Below, in pieces: positions 32,695 to 41,798 of a stretch of 64,000 nt of DNA. The stretch lies in NCBI GenBank assembly GCA_963832305.1, contig CAWHTU010000016.1:186001-250000 (forward strand), read 5' to 3'. This stretch comes from Roseiarcus sp963832305 (GTDB lineage Bacteria; Pseudomonadota; Alphaproteobacteria; Rhizobiales; Beijerinckiaceae). Under the pieces are notes generated by a model. That model worked only from the letters and a program-made list of their open reading frames with translations. It did not search any database and was not told the DNA's origin. Positions within the stretch are counted from its first letter, which is position 1. Every line of letters begins with the position of its first letter. A program made the position numbers and the translations under genes.

Positions 32695-32811
32695 TCAGAA
32701 CCCGTGGCTCGCGATCTTGAGCACGACGCTCACGTAAAGAACCCCAGCCAGCGCGGCGAGGACCGCGAGCACGATCAGGTTGCGCCGTCTCTGGTTCGGG
32801 CTGGCGGGCAT
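32695..32811 (-). CDS. Small single-helix membrane protein of the oxidase cluster
   Basis: 38 aa: a basic start (MPASPNQRRRNL), one membrane helix (IVLAVLAALAGVLYVSVVL) and a short tail. It fits exactly between ctaB (2-base gap) and DUF420 (7-base gap). The layout is that of the CoxF-like small proteins of rhizobial oxidase operons, but the sequence is too short to prove it. Confidence 0.7.
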   Translation of the reverse strand: MPASPNQRRRNLIVLAVLAALAGVLYVSVVLKIASHGF

Positions 32812-32813
32812 GC

Positions 32814-33764
32814 TCAGACACGCGCTCGCAGCATCGCCTCCGCGAGCATCGCCGCGAACAGGACGAACAGGTAGAGGATCGAGAAGCCGAACAGAGCCAT
32901 CGCCACCTTGCGGCGCGCCGCTTCGTCACCCTCGCGCAGGCGATAGAGCGCGAGAGCGCGCCACAGGAGCACAACGCCGGCGACGGCCGCCGTCGCCCCA
33001 TAAATGAAACCGACGCCCGGAATGACGAGCGGGCCGAGCGAGGCGGGAACCAGCAGCGCCGAATAGATCACGATCTGGCGGCAGGTCGCGGCGTGGCCGG
33101 CGACATTGGGCAGCATCGGCACGCCGACCCGCTCATAGTCGCCGCTGCGGCAGAGCGCCAGCGCCCAGAAGTGCGGCGGCGTCCACAAGAAGGTGATGAG
33201 GAACATCGCGATCGGACCGGCGGACAGGCTGCCCGCCGCCGCCGCCCAGCCGATGACCGGCGGGAGCGCCCCGGCGGCGCCGCCGATCACGATGTTGAGC
33301 GGCGTCGAGCGCTTGAGCACCATGGTGTACAGGGGAACATAAATCGCGATGGTGAGCGCAAGCAGCGCCGCGGAAAGTCCATTCACCTTCACCGCGAGCG
33401 ACGCCACCGACACGATCGCGAGCAGAACGCCGATCGCCAGCGCCTGGAGCGGCGGCACGACCCCGCGCGGAATGGGGCGCATCGCGGTGCGCGCCATATT
33501 GGCGTCGATGTCGGCGTCCCACCACATGTTGAGCGCCCCGCAGGCGCCGGCTCCCGCGGCGATCGCCGACATCGCGGCCAGGAACTTCAGCCAGTCGAAC
33601 GGCCCAGGCGCGAGGGCAAAGCCGACCGCGCCGGTGAACACGACGAGCGACATGACGCGCGGCTTGAGCAGAACAAGATGGTCGACGACCCCGCCCCACC
33701 AACGCGGACTCGGCGCGCTACGGTCGCCGCCTCTGCGCGCCACTGCTGTCAACCGACCCGCCAC
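32814..33764 (-). CDS. ctaB: Protohaem IX farnesyltransferase
   Basis: 316 aa. Makes haem O from protohaem for terminal oxidases. The prenyltransferase Asp-rich motif NMWWDADIDANMARTAMRPI is present, with YTMVLKRSTPLNIVIGGAAG as the second conserved loop. About nine membrane helices. First gene of a four-gene cluster with a small membrane protein, DUF420 and a divergent oxidase-like subunit. The main aa3 oxidase genes are not in this window. Confidence 0.95.
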   Translation of the reverse strand: MAGRLTAVARRGGDRSAPSPRWWGGVVDHLVLLKPRVMSLVVFTGAVGFALAPGPFDWLKFLAAMSAIAAGAGACGALNMWWDADIDANMARTAMRPIPRGVVPPLQALAIGVLLAIVSVASLAVKVNGLSAALLALTIAIYVPLYTMVLKRSTPLNIVIGGAAGALPPVIGWAAAAGSLSAGPIAMFLITFLWTPPHFWALALCRSGDYERVGVPMLPNVAGHAATCRQIVIYSALLVPASLGPLVIPGVGFIYGATAAVAGVVLLWRALALYRLREGDEAARRKVAMALFGFSILYLFVLFAAMLAEAMLRARV

Positions 33765-33929
33765 CTTGCTCCACCTGATTTCACGCCGTCACTTCGACGC
33801 CATGCGCGCGTCTGCGGCGGTACCGCACGCGGAATTTAAGTCAGCGGCGGCGAATTTCCTAATCGAAACGGAAACGATGATCGACGGCAAAAGTCAAGCT
33901 TGCGGGCCCTGCGCGGCGGCGCGGGCCAG

Positions 33930-35738
33930 TCACGAGCCGCTCGCCTCGCTGAGCGCCGCCGCGCCGGATTCGAATTGCAGCCGCGCGAGGCGGGCGTAGA
34001 CGCCGTCGCGCGCGACCAGCGACGCGTGATCGCCCTCCTCGACGATCCGGCCCGCTTCCATCACCAGGATGCGGTCGGCCTTGAGGACGGTCGCGAGCCG
34101 ATGGGCGATCACCAGTGTCGTGCGCCCGGTCATCACGTCTTCCAGCGCGCGCTGCACCTGCGCCTCATTCTCAGCGTCGAGGGCGGAGGTCGCCTCGTCG
34201 AGCAAAAGCACCGGCGCGTCCTTGAGGATCGCACGCGCGATCGCCAGCCGTTGCCGCTGCCCGCCGCTCAGAGTGACGCCCCGCTCGCCGAGCTTCGTCG
34301 CATAGCCCATCGGGAGTTCGCGGATGAACCCGTCCGCCGCTGCGCGCCGCGCCGCCTCTTCGATCGCGAACTCGTCGATCTCGGCCCGGCCATAGGCGAT
34401 GTTCTCGGCGACTGTCGCGCCGAAGATCGCGACCTCCTGCGGGACCGGGGCGATGCGGGCGCGCAGCTCGCTCGGATCGGCCGTCCTGACGTCGACGCCG
34501 TCGACGAGGACACGGCCCTCGTCGCAATCGTAGAAGCGCATGATGAGCTGGAACACCGTCGACTTGCCGGCGCCTGATGCGCCGACGATGGCGACCCGCT
34601 CGCCCGGCGCGACCGAGAAGCTGAGGTCGTCGATGACCCGCTGACCCGGCGCGCCCGGATAAGCAAAGGCGACATGGGAGAATTCGATCGATCCGCGGGC
34701 CGGGACCGGCATCGGCGCCGGCCTCGACGGGGCGACGATCCTTGGCTTTACCGAAAGCAGCTCGGCGATCCGCCCCGCCGAGCCGGCCGCCGCAGAGACT
34801 TCGTTCCACACTTGCGACAGTTCGCCGAGCGAGGTCGCGCCGAGCACGGCGAACAGCACGAACTGCGAGAGCAGCCCGCCGGTCATGCGCCCCGCCAGCA
34901 CGTCGCGCGCGCCGAGCCAGAGCACGAACACCACGCTGCAGAAGGCAAGCGACACCGCGACCGCGATCAATAAGGAGCGGGTGGCTGCGGCGTCGCGGGC
35001 AGCGTCATAGGCGCTCTCGACTTCCGCGGCGAAGCGCTTCTGACTCGCGCTTTCGGCGCCGAAAGCCTGCATGGCGCGCACCCCGCCCAGGCTCTCCGAA
35101 GCGAAGGCGGTCGCTTCGGCCAGCGTGTCCTGGGCCCGGCGCGATCGCCGGCGCACGACCCGCCCGGAGGCGATGAGCGGCGCGGCGATAACCGGAATGG
35201 CGACGAGCACGAGCGCCGAGAGCTTGGGGCTCGTATAGACCATTAACGCCGTCGCGCCGACAAACATGAAGAGATTGCGGAGCGCGATCGACGCTGAGGA
35301 GCCGAACGCCGCCTTGATCTGAGTCGTGTCGGCGGTGAGGCGCGATACGAGCTCGCCGGTCCGCGCGCTGTCATAGAATGAAGCGTCGAGACGCGAGAGA
35401 TGGGCGAACACGTCCCGCCTCAGGTCGGCGACCACCCGCTCGCCGAGCGTGGTCACCAGATAGTAGCGGATGGCGGCGGCGAGCGCGATGACGATCACGA
35501 CCGCGGCCATGGCCATGAAATAGACGTTGATCGCGCCGCCGCTCTCCTTCGAAAAGCCGAAATCGATCATTGACCGCAACGCGAAAGGCACCGCCAGCGT
35601 CGCGGCCGAGGAGACGGTCAGCGCCGCCAACGCGGCCAGCGCCCGCCCGAGATAGCGCCGGCCGTAGCGGCCAAGGGGCAAAAGCGCGGTGAGGGAGGCG
35701 GCGCGGTTTGCTGGCTCGGTGGTCATCGGCCCTTCCAT
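33930..35738 (-). CDS. ABC exporter, fused permease-ATPase (MsbA/BmrA type)
   Basis: About 602 aa from the ATG at 35738; another ATG at 35726 (MTTEPANRAASL) is equally possible, each having a purine-rich site. The N-terminal half has six membrane helices; the C-terminal ATPase has Walker A GASGAGKST, signature LSGGQRQRLAIARAI and Walker B VLLLDEATSALD. Such homodimeric exporters move lipids or drugs; the substrate is not evident. It is not next to lipid A genes. Confidence 0.88.
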   Translation of the reverse strand: MEGPMTTEPANRAASLTALLPLGRYGRRYLGRALAALAALTVSSAATLAVPFALRSMIDFGFSKESGGAINVYFMAMAAVVIVIALAAAIRYYLVTTLGERVVADLRRDVFAHLSRLDASFYDSARTGELVSRLTADTTQIKAAFGSSASIALRNLFMFVGATALMVYTSPKLSALVLVAIPVIAAPLIASGRVVRRRSRRAQDTLAEATAFASESLGGVRAMQAFGAESASQKRFAAEVESAYDAARDAAATRSLLIAVAVSLAFCSVVFVLWLGARDVLAGRMTGGLLSQFVLFAVLGATSLGELSQVWNEVSAAAGSAGRIAELLSVKPRIVAPSRPAPMPVPARGSIEFSHVAFAYPGAPGQRVIDDLSFSVAPGERVAIVGASGAGKSTVFQLIMRFYDCDEGRVLVDGVDVRTADPSELRARIAPVPQEVAIFGATVAENIAYGRAEIDEFAIEEAARRAAADGFIRELPMGYATKLGERGVTLSGGQRQRLAIARAILKDAPVLLLDEATSALDAENEAQVQRALEDVMTGRTTLVIAHRLATVLKADRILVMEAGRIVEEGDHASLVARDGVYARLARLQFESGAAALSEASGS

Positions 35739-35858
35739 TGGCGCTCCGCAGTCGAAAGGCGCTGGCGCCACAGCCCGCGCAACGCGAGCGGACCCCCTAC
35801 GCCTTCCAAAGTCGGTCTCGTTAGCTATAAATAGAGGCGAGTTGAAGAGAGGGAACTC

Positions 35859-36167
35859 ATGTCTGCTTGTTCCACGGCCTGGAGCGCGTTGCTTGTTGTG
35901 GCGACCGCTTCATCGGCCTTCAGCCAGGAATTGGGCGATCGGGACGCAGGCGAGCGGCTGGCCGCCTTGAACTGCGCCTCGTGCCACGGCGCCATGGATG
36001 CGCCGCTCGGCGCGCCCGCCTTTGCAACAATCGCGAGCATGCCTTCGACGACCGAAGAGTCCCTGAACGTGTTCCTGCAGTCGCCCCACGCCGCGATGCC
36101 CGACCTGATCATCAGTCCAGACGACCGAAACGACTTGATCGCCTATATTCTCAGCCTGCGCCCGTAG
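35859..36167 (+). CDS. Small monohaem c-type cytochrome
   Basis: 102 aa. Signal peptide to about residue 22 (ATASSAFSQ). Haem motif CASCHG with C39, C42 and H43; the likely sixth ligand is M80 in SPHAAMPDLI. This is a class I cytochrome c fold, used for periplasmic electron transfer. Partner unknown. It is divergent from the ABC exporter. Confidence 0.9.
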   Translation: MSACSTAWSALLVVATASSAFSQELGDRDAGERLAALNCASCHGAMDAPLGAPAFATIASMPSTTEESLNVFLQSPHAAMPDLIISPDDRNDLIAYILSLRP

Positions 36168-36185
36168 TCAGCCTCGATCCCTTTA

Positions 36186-36947
36186 TCAGGAGCCGAGGGC
36201 CTGGATGGTCTCGAGGACGCCCGCCGGCGGCAGGCGGAACAGCCCGGCGTAGGGCTGGCTCAATTCCAGGATCAAGAAGATTGCGCTGGCGACCGCTATC
36301 GCGCCGAGAGCGAGCGTGGCGACCACCGTTCCGTTGAGCGGCGAAACCAGGCCGTAGCCGCAAAACAAGAGCAGCGACCAGCACACCACGATCGCGACCA
36401 TCGGCCAGGAAATGCCGCCAGCCAGCTGCAGCATCATCAACAGGCGCGTCTGCTGGATCATACCGGCGGCGACATTGGCGGTCGCCAGAACCTGCTTCTG
36501 GGCGTCGGTCTTCGGGGTAAGAGTGAGCAGAAACCGGTCGAGCTTCTTCATGCCCTCGAGGACCGAGCGCACGGTCAGATCCTCGGCCTCCAGCTTTCCG
36601 CCGCCCCAGATCTTTTCGTAGCTTTGCCTGATCGCGGCGCGGAGCCCATCGCGCGCCGGCGCCGCCTCGGGGCCATAGGCTTCGAGCGCCGCGTCGAGTT
36701 GAAGCGACCGCGCGCTGAGCGTTTCGAGCTCCGCCTTCTGGGTGGCGTAAAGCGTATAGCTCGCGCCGACCAGGGTTCCGAGCACGAGGGCGAGCAGGAG
36801 TTCGAGCAGCCCGGTCATCGACCCGATCATATCGCGCGCCCGTTCCGGCGCGTGCCGCTCCGGCAGCCAGGCCCGCAGCCGCAGACCGACAAGGCCGGCG
36901 CCGAACGCAAGTATCGCAACGGTCACGGCGAAGAGCAGCTCATTCAC
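36186..36947 (-). CDS. DUF4239 (bestrophin-like) membrane protein
   Basis: 253 aa. Four membrane helices: residues 4-25, 45-65, and two near the C-terminus (SWPMVAIVVCWSLLLFCGYG, LGAIAVASAIFLILEL). The middle loop has a helical region with ETLSARSLQLDAAL and RQSYEKIW. The conserved C-terminal FRLPPAGVLETIQALG is characteristic of the family. Function is unknown; distant similarity to bestrophin channels has been suggested. Converges with the cytochrome gene. Confidence 0.85.
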   Translation of the reverse strand: MNELLFAVTVAILAFGAGLVGLRLRAWLPERHAPERARDMIGSMTGLLELLLALVLGTLVGASYTLYATQKAELETLSARSLQLDAALEAYGPEAAPARDGLRAAIRQSYEKIWGGGKLEAEDLTVRSVLEGMKKLDRFLLTLTPKTDAQKQVLATANVAAGMIQQTRLLMMLQLAGGISWPMVAIVVCWSLLLFCGYGLVSPLNGTVVATLALGAIAVASAIFLILELSQPYAGLFRLPPAGVLETIQALGS

Positions 36948-37212
36948 TCTGATGCATCCCCCCGGGCTCCGCGAGACGCTCCCGGTTGTTGTCGCCTCGG
37001 AACCGAGCTCAATTCAGCGTGAGCCAGACCCTAATTGGCAGTCCTGCTCCGTTCAAGGCGATTGAGGGGCTTTGCGCGCTCTGGTAAACTTGTGTGTCCG
37101 GCGCGCTTGGCTTCTCCGACCCGAGGCCGCGATCGAATCCCGAAACGGCGACCGGGCGCTACGGCGGCGGTCGCCGCAGTTCGCGGGCAATCCGCCGAGG
37201 GGCGCGAAGACC

Positions 37213-37935
37213 ATGAACGGCCGCAAGCTCATTCCCGGGAAACCGCTGCCCGCAGCGGATATTCCCGACTATACGATCCGCCGCGACACGCTCGACGAGG
37301 TCTTCGCCGACACGTTTCGGGCTCGCCTCAAGCGCATCGCCGACATCGTCGAGCGATCCGGCGAGCGTCTCGAGGGGAACATCTTCTATCTCGACCTCGA
37401 GCGCTATGCCGATTGGTCTCCCGCCGCCGAGCTCGCGCCGGCCCGTCGCAACGTCTGGCGCGCGGTCAGGTTCAAGGAGCGCCTGCTCGAGGTCGGCGTC
37501 AACGCCGGCCACAGCGCGCTGCTCGCGCTGTCCGCGAACCCAATGCTCGAATATTACGGCGTCGACATCATGTCCCACGCTTACACTGCCGAATGCGTCG
37601 ATTACCTGAAAGGCGAGTTCCCCGGGCGGGTGCACCTTTTCCCCGGCGATTCGCGCGAGGTCCTGCCCTGGCTCGTCAACCGTCGCGCCGAGCTCTCGTT
37701 CGACATCTTTCATGTCGACGGCGGCCACACCAGCGAAGTCTGCCGCTCCGACATGACGAACTGCATACGCATCGCCCGCGGCCAACGCGGCCGACATCTG
37801 ATGCTGGACGACGTCCACGCGAGCTGGATCTTCGACATCTATTGCGAGTTGGTCTCGCTCGGCGATTTGACGACCGAGACATTTTTCGGCGACTGGGAGG
37901 AGGCCGGGCGGAACGTTCTGGCGCGGATCGAGTGA
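37213..37935 (+). CDS. Class I SAM-dependent methyltransferase (Methyltransf_24-like)
   Basis: 240 aa from the ATG at 37213 (MNGRKLIPGKPLP). SAM-binding motif I is LLEVGVNAGHSALLAL; the acidic post-motif is EYYGVDIMS. FDIFHVDGGHTSEVCRSDM and HLMLDDVHAS form the catalytic region. Similar enzymes methylate small molecules or glycans. The downstream gene (33 bases later) is a sugar transferase, so glycan modification is plausible. The upstream 265 bases show no other gene. Confidence 0.85.
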   Translation: MNGRKLIPGKPLPAADIPDYTIRRDTLDEVFADTFRARLKRIADIVERSGERLEGNIFYLDLERYADWSPAAELAPARRNVWRAVRFKERLLEVGVNAGHSALLALSANPMLEYYGVDIMSHAYTAECVDYLKGEFPGRVHLFPGDSREVLPWLVNRRAELSFDIFHVDGGHTSEVCRSDMTNCIRIARGQRGRHLMLDDVHASWIFDIYCELVSLGDLTTETFFGDWEEAGRNVLARIE

Positions 37936-37968
37936 ACTTGCGGGCCGCAAGGGAGAGGTCGTTCGCCT

Positions 37969-38832
37969 GTGACTGAAGCCCTCCGCCCTGATGAGTGCGA
38001 ATTCGCGTCCTTCTGGCACGGAACGCTCAATCCGTTCGCATACGGGTGCCTCGCCTCGTTTCCTGCAGCCGGGTCCAGCCTGCGGGTCTTCAGCTATGAT
38101 CCGCGCCTCGACCTGCCCCCCGGCGTTCGCCTCGAGGACGCGAACGCGATTTGCCCCGATGAATCGCTCACGCGCCGCTTCATCGCCAACGGCAAGCCGT
38201 CGATCGCCACCTTCGCCGACATGTTCCGTTACCGGATGATCCGCGACAAGGGCTATTGCTGGGTCGATACCGACGTGCTTTGCCTCAAGAAGCCGGCGTT
38301 TGGCGCCGGCGGCATTGTCTTCTGCCGCCAGGCCGACGCGGTCGGGACGGGCCTGGTCAACAACGCGGTGCTGAGGCTGCCGTCGTCGCATCCGGCGACC
38401 GCCGAACTCGTCGCCACCGCGGAGGCTGCGGTCGACGTCGACCAACGATGGGGCGCGCTCGGCCCGTTCCTGCTGACCCCGGTGCTGATGAGATTTGGTC
38501 TCTACGATAGCGCGCTCGATTCGCATGTCTGCTACCCGATCGAGCCGGAGCAATTCTGGAAGCTCTTCCTGCCGGCCTATCGGGATTGGGCCCACGAGGC
38601 CGCGCGCGGCGCGACCTTCGTGCATTTGTGGAGCGAAGCGATCGTCTGGAGCGGCTACGATTTCTGGGCCTGCCCGCCCGCCGGCTCCTATCTGCACGAG
38701 GCGTTCCGGCGCGTCGGAGCGCTTTCCCGCTTCCGCCGGATCGCGACCGAGGATGAGGTCATTCGTCTGATGGCGAAGCTGATCGCCGGAGCGCAGTCCG
38801 CCGCCGCGACGAAAGCGACCGCGTCGGATTGA
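37969..38832 (+). CDS. Glycosyltransferase with DXD motif (GT32-like)
   Basis: 287 aa from a GTG. Starts HGTLNPFAYGCLASF; the DXD motif is in RDKGYCWVDTDVLCLKKP, preceded by IATFADMFRYRMI, the typical Gly_transf_sug arrangement. It uses a nucleotide sugar; donor and acceptor are unknown. Pairs with the methyltransferase upstream, suggesting a two-gene glycan-modifying operon. Confidence 0.82.
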   Translation: MTEALRPDECEFASFWHGTLNPFAYGCLASFPAAGSSLRVFSYDPRLDLPPGVRLEDANAICPDESLTRRFIANGKPSIATFADMFRYRMIRDKGYCWVDTDVLCLKKPAFGAGGIVFCRQADAVGTGLVNNAVLRLPSSHPATAELVATAEAAVDVDQRWGALGPFLLTPVLMRFGLYDSALDSHVCYPIEPEQFWKLFLPAYRDWAHEAARGATFVHLWSEAIVWSGYDFWACPPAGSYLHEAFRRVGALSRFRRIATEDEVIRLMAKLIAGAQSAAATKATASD

Positions 38833-38858
38833 CGGACGAAGCTTTCCGCCCGACCGCC

Positions 38859-40591
38859 CTACCCGACCGCGGCGGGCCGCGCGACCTTGCGCCTCGCCGC
38901 GAGCAGCCGGGCCGCCCGTTTCCGCCGGGCTTGGCGGGTGCGCCTGGGCGACACCAAGAACGTGACCTTGGGCGGCTCCTTGAGGAATGTTCGCGCCTGT
39001 TCTTCGATCATACGGTCGGCGATCGTCACCCTGGTGCGCAGGTGCTTGAGTTCGAGCAGCGACTGAATAAGGAATGTTTCGACGATCCGGCCGCTCGTCT
39101 GCGTATCCTCGAAGACCCCCCAGGCATAAGCGCCGTCGCGCTTTCGTTCGAGGCCGATCTCGTGGATCACCGCCAGAAACGCCGTGGCGTCCGCAGGATC
39201 GATCCGATATTCGACGGTCAGCAAGATCGGCCCTTCATCGTCCTCGACCCGATGCACGAACACCGGCGTGCGCCAATGCATCGACGGCGTGAGGTCGAGC
39301 GCCGCTGCGCCCTGCAACGGCCAGCGAAGCGTCAGGATCATCCCGACCGCCGCGCCCGCGGAGGCGATATAGAGGGTCGTCGACAGCCCCTCGACGCTGG
39401 CGACCTTGCCCCAGACGGCGCTGCCGACCGTCATTGCGCCGAAGAACACTGTCAGAAAAATCGCAAGGCCCCGTCCGCGCACCCACTCCGGCAACGCCAC
39501 TTGCGCGGAAACGAACAACGTCGTCATCATCGTGATCCAGGACATGCCCGCGACCAGGCTCGCGATGCCCGCGACCGCGGGATGGCGCGCCGCGCCATAA
39601 AGCGCCAGCGCAAGGATCGTGCCCACCGTCCCGAGCGCCGCCAGCCGATCGGGGCCGAGACGCGCCTTGAGACCGTTGAGCGCAAGCGAACCGAGAATCG
39701 ACCCCGCTCCGATCATGCCGAGCAGAATGCCGTAGACCTCCGGCCCATTGTGCATCTGCTGCCGGGCGACCAGAGGCAGGAGAGCCCAGTAGGCGCTCGC
39801 GAACGGGAAAAAGGCGACGGCGCGGATGAGGGTGGAATCGAGGTCACGATTGTTTCTGGCGTAGCGGAGCCCGGTGAGGACCGCGCTGAAGAGGCGCTCG
39901 GCCGGAAGGGACTTCTCGCCCGGCGCGGCGCGCGCCACCAGAGAAGCGCCGCGAGGACCGCCAGGTTGCCGATGCAAAAACACCAGAACGGCAAGACGAT
40001 GCTGACGGCGGCGATGGCCAATCCGCCAATGGCCGGGCCGATCGCCCGACTCACGTTGTAGCTCGCGTTGTTGATGGCGATGGCGCTGTCGAGATCCTGC
40101 TTCGGCACCAGCATCGGAGTGATGACGAGCCACGCGGGGGCGGCGAGCGCGCCGGTTGCGCCGAGACAGAAAGTCGTCGCCAGCAAGACCGGCGGCGTGG
40201 CCAGATGCAATGTCACGACCACCGCGAAGACGACCGAGATCGCAGTCACCGCAAGTTGCGCGCCGATCAAGAGCCTGCGCGCGTCGATGATGTCGGTCAA
40301 CGCGCCGGCAGGCAGGGTGAGAAGAAACATCGGCAGCGTTGTCGCCACCTGGACCGCCGACACCATTCTCGGGTCAGGATTGAGGCTGGTCATCAGCCAG
40401 TTCGTCGACGTGTCGAACATCGCAAAGCCGACATTCGACGCCGAACTCGCGATAAGAACGACGGTGAACGCCAGATTGCCGAAAACGCCCCACCGCCAGG
40501 CCTGGCCTGCCGGCGCGTCCGGATTGACGCTCGACTCGCTCGACAACAATGACCCCCAAAGGACGAGAATTGGACAGTGTAAACGCGACAA
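38859..40591 (-). CDS. MFS exporter of the EntS-like family, frameshifted
   Basis: About 577 aa across one shift near 39935, where a base is missing in a CGCGCCGCGCC run between LAALLWWRA and PGEKSLPAERLFSAVLTG. Twelve-helix MFS core (LPMFLLTLPAGALTDIIDAR is the conserved loop) plus a C-terminal 130-residue soluble domain (ILLTVEYRIDPADATAFLAV), typical of the MFS_3 group. The exact N-terminus is uncertain. It is about 50% alike over most of its length to the gene at 41799, which lies in the opposite direction. Confidence 0.8.
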
Positions 40592-40933
40592 AGCCGCAGT
40601 TCAGATGGCGAACGAGAGCGGACTTTTCAAGGCGGCGGGCCGGTCAGGACGAGGCCGCGCCGACCCGAAAAGGGGCGCTCCAGGGTAAATCTTTTTTGAT
40701 CAACTCCGGCGTCTCGGCGGATCGCTTCACTGGAGGATCGCTTAGCCCTGGCGATCCGGGCGCGCGGCCGAGCCGGAGCGAATTGGCCGCGTGAACCCTG
40801 ACAAGCTTTTGAATTTGCGCTCCAGTCGCTATGTTTGGACGAGTTCGCGCGTAAACGGGCCGACGGCGGGTTCGCTGGTCCTGTTCGTATCGGCGGGCGG
40901 CGTCTGTGAACGATTTCGGCCGCGGAGACTTGT
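40592..40933. other. Intergenic region between the MFS and universal stress protein genes
   Basis: 342 bases holding the promoters of two divergent genes. TTGAAT and TATGTT lie about 15 bases apart near 40816-40842 and may form a promoter for the stress protein gene, but this is weak. No gene, repeat or RNA is evident. Confidence 0.4.
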
Positions 40934-41764
40934 TTGGCTGCGATTTCCATCCTGATGGTTTGCATGCGAATGGATCGGTCGAACGCTGAAATGCTCGCGG
41001 TCGCCGCCGACATGGCGCAGCGCTTTTCGGCCGCCGTCGTCGGCGTCGTCGCATGGCAGGCCTCGGCGCTTTCTGCTCTCATGCCGATTGGCCCTGGCGA
41101 GCCGCTGGACCACGACCTCAAGAAGTTTCGTGAGCGCGCGGCCGCGGCCGAGGCCGAGTTTCGCTCCGCCTTGTCAATGGTGATGGATCTCCAGTGGAGC
41201 TCGCAAATGACGGCTGGACCGCCGTCTCAGCATATCGCCGATCAAGCTCGGGGAGTGGACTTGATCGTCGCCCCCGCGGGAATCGGGGAGCGGATATTCG
41301 TCCCTTCGGCTGAAGTCGATATCAGCGACCTCCTGATGCGCGCCGGGCGCCCCGTTCTCCTTACGCCGGCTGGCGCGACTGGACTGAAACTGACGCGAGC
41401 CCTGGTTTGCTGGAAGGATTCGCTCGAGGCGCGGCGGGCGATCGTCGCCGCTCTCCCGATCCTGATGGCGAGCAGGAGGGTCGATGTTGTCGAACTCGTC
41501 AGCGAGCGCGAAATCGAGGCGGCGGGACACCGGCTTTCGGATGTCGGCGACTGGCTTGCACGGCACGAGGTCGACTCGAATTGTCTGGCGTCGCCGCTGA
41601 AAGGGGCTGAGGCGGCGCAGCTCTCCGCGATCGCCGGGGAGCTTGAGGCCGATCTGATCGTGGCGGGCGCGTTCGGACACAGCCGTCTGCGCGAGTGGAC
41701 GTTCGGCGGAGTGACGCGGGACCTCCTGCTCCAGACCGATCGCTGCGCTCTCGTTTCCCACTAG
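40934..41764 (+). CDS. Universal stress protein (tandem UspA domains)
   Basis: 276 aa from a TTG start. The second UspA domain is clear: RALVCWKDSLEARRAIVAAL near residue 156, then LEADLIVAGAFGHSRLREWTFGGVTRDLLL, with the GxxxGxGS-like nucleotide loop (GAFGHSRLREWTFGG). The first domain (ISILMVCMRMD) is degenerate. It sits between two related MFS exporters and probably belongs to the plus-strand operon with the second exporter (34 bases) and the oxidoreductase. Confidence 0.88.
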   Translation: MAAISILMVCMRMDRSNAEMLAVAADMAQRFSAAVVGVVAWQASALSALMPIGPGEPLDHDLKKFRERAAAAEAEFRSALSMVMDLQWSSQMTAGPPSQHIADQARGVDLIVAPAGIGERIFVPSAEVDISDLLMRAGRPVLLTPAGATGLKLTRALVCWKDSLEARRAIVAALPILMASRRVDVVELVSEREIEAAGHRLSDVGDWLARHEVDSNCLASPLKGAEAAQLSAIAGELEADLIVAGAFGHSRLREWTFGGVTRDLLLQTDRCALVSH

Positions 41765-41798
41765 CCGCACAGTCCAGCCCCACGAGCAAGGTTCGAAG

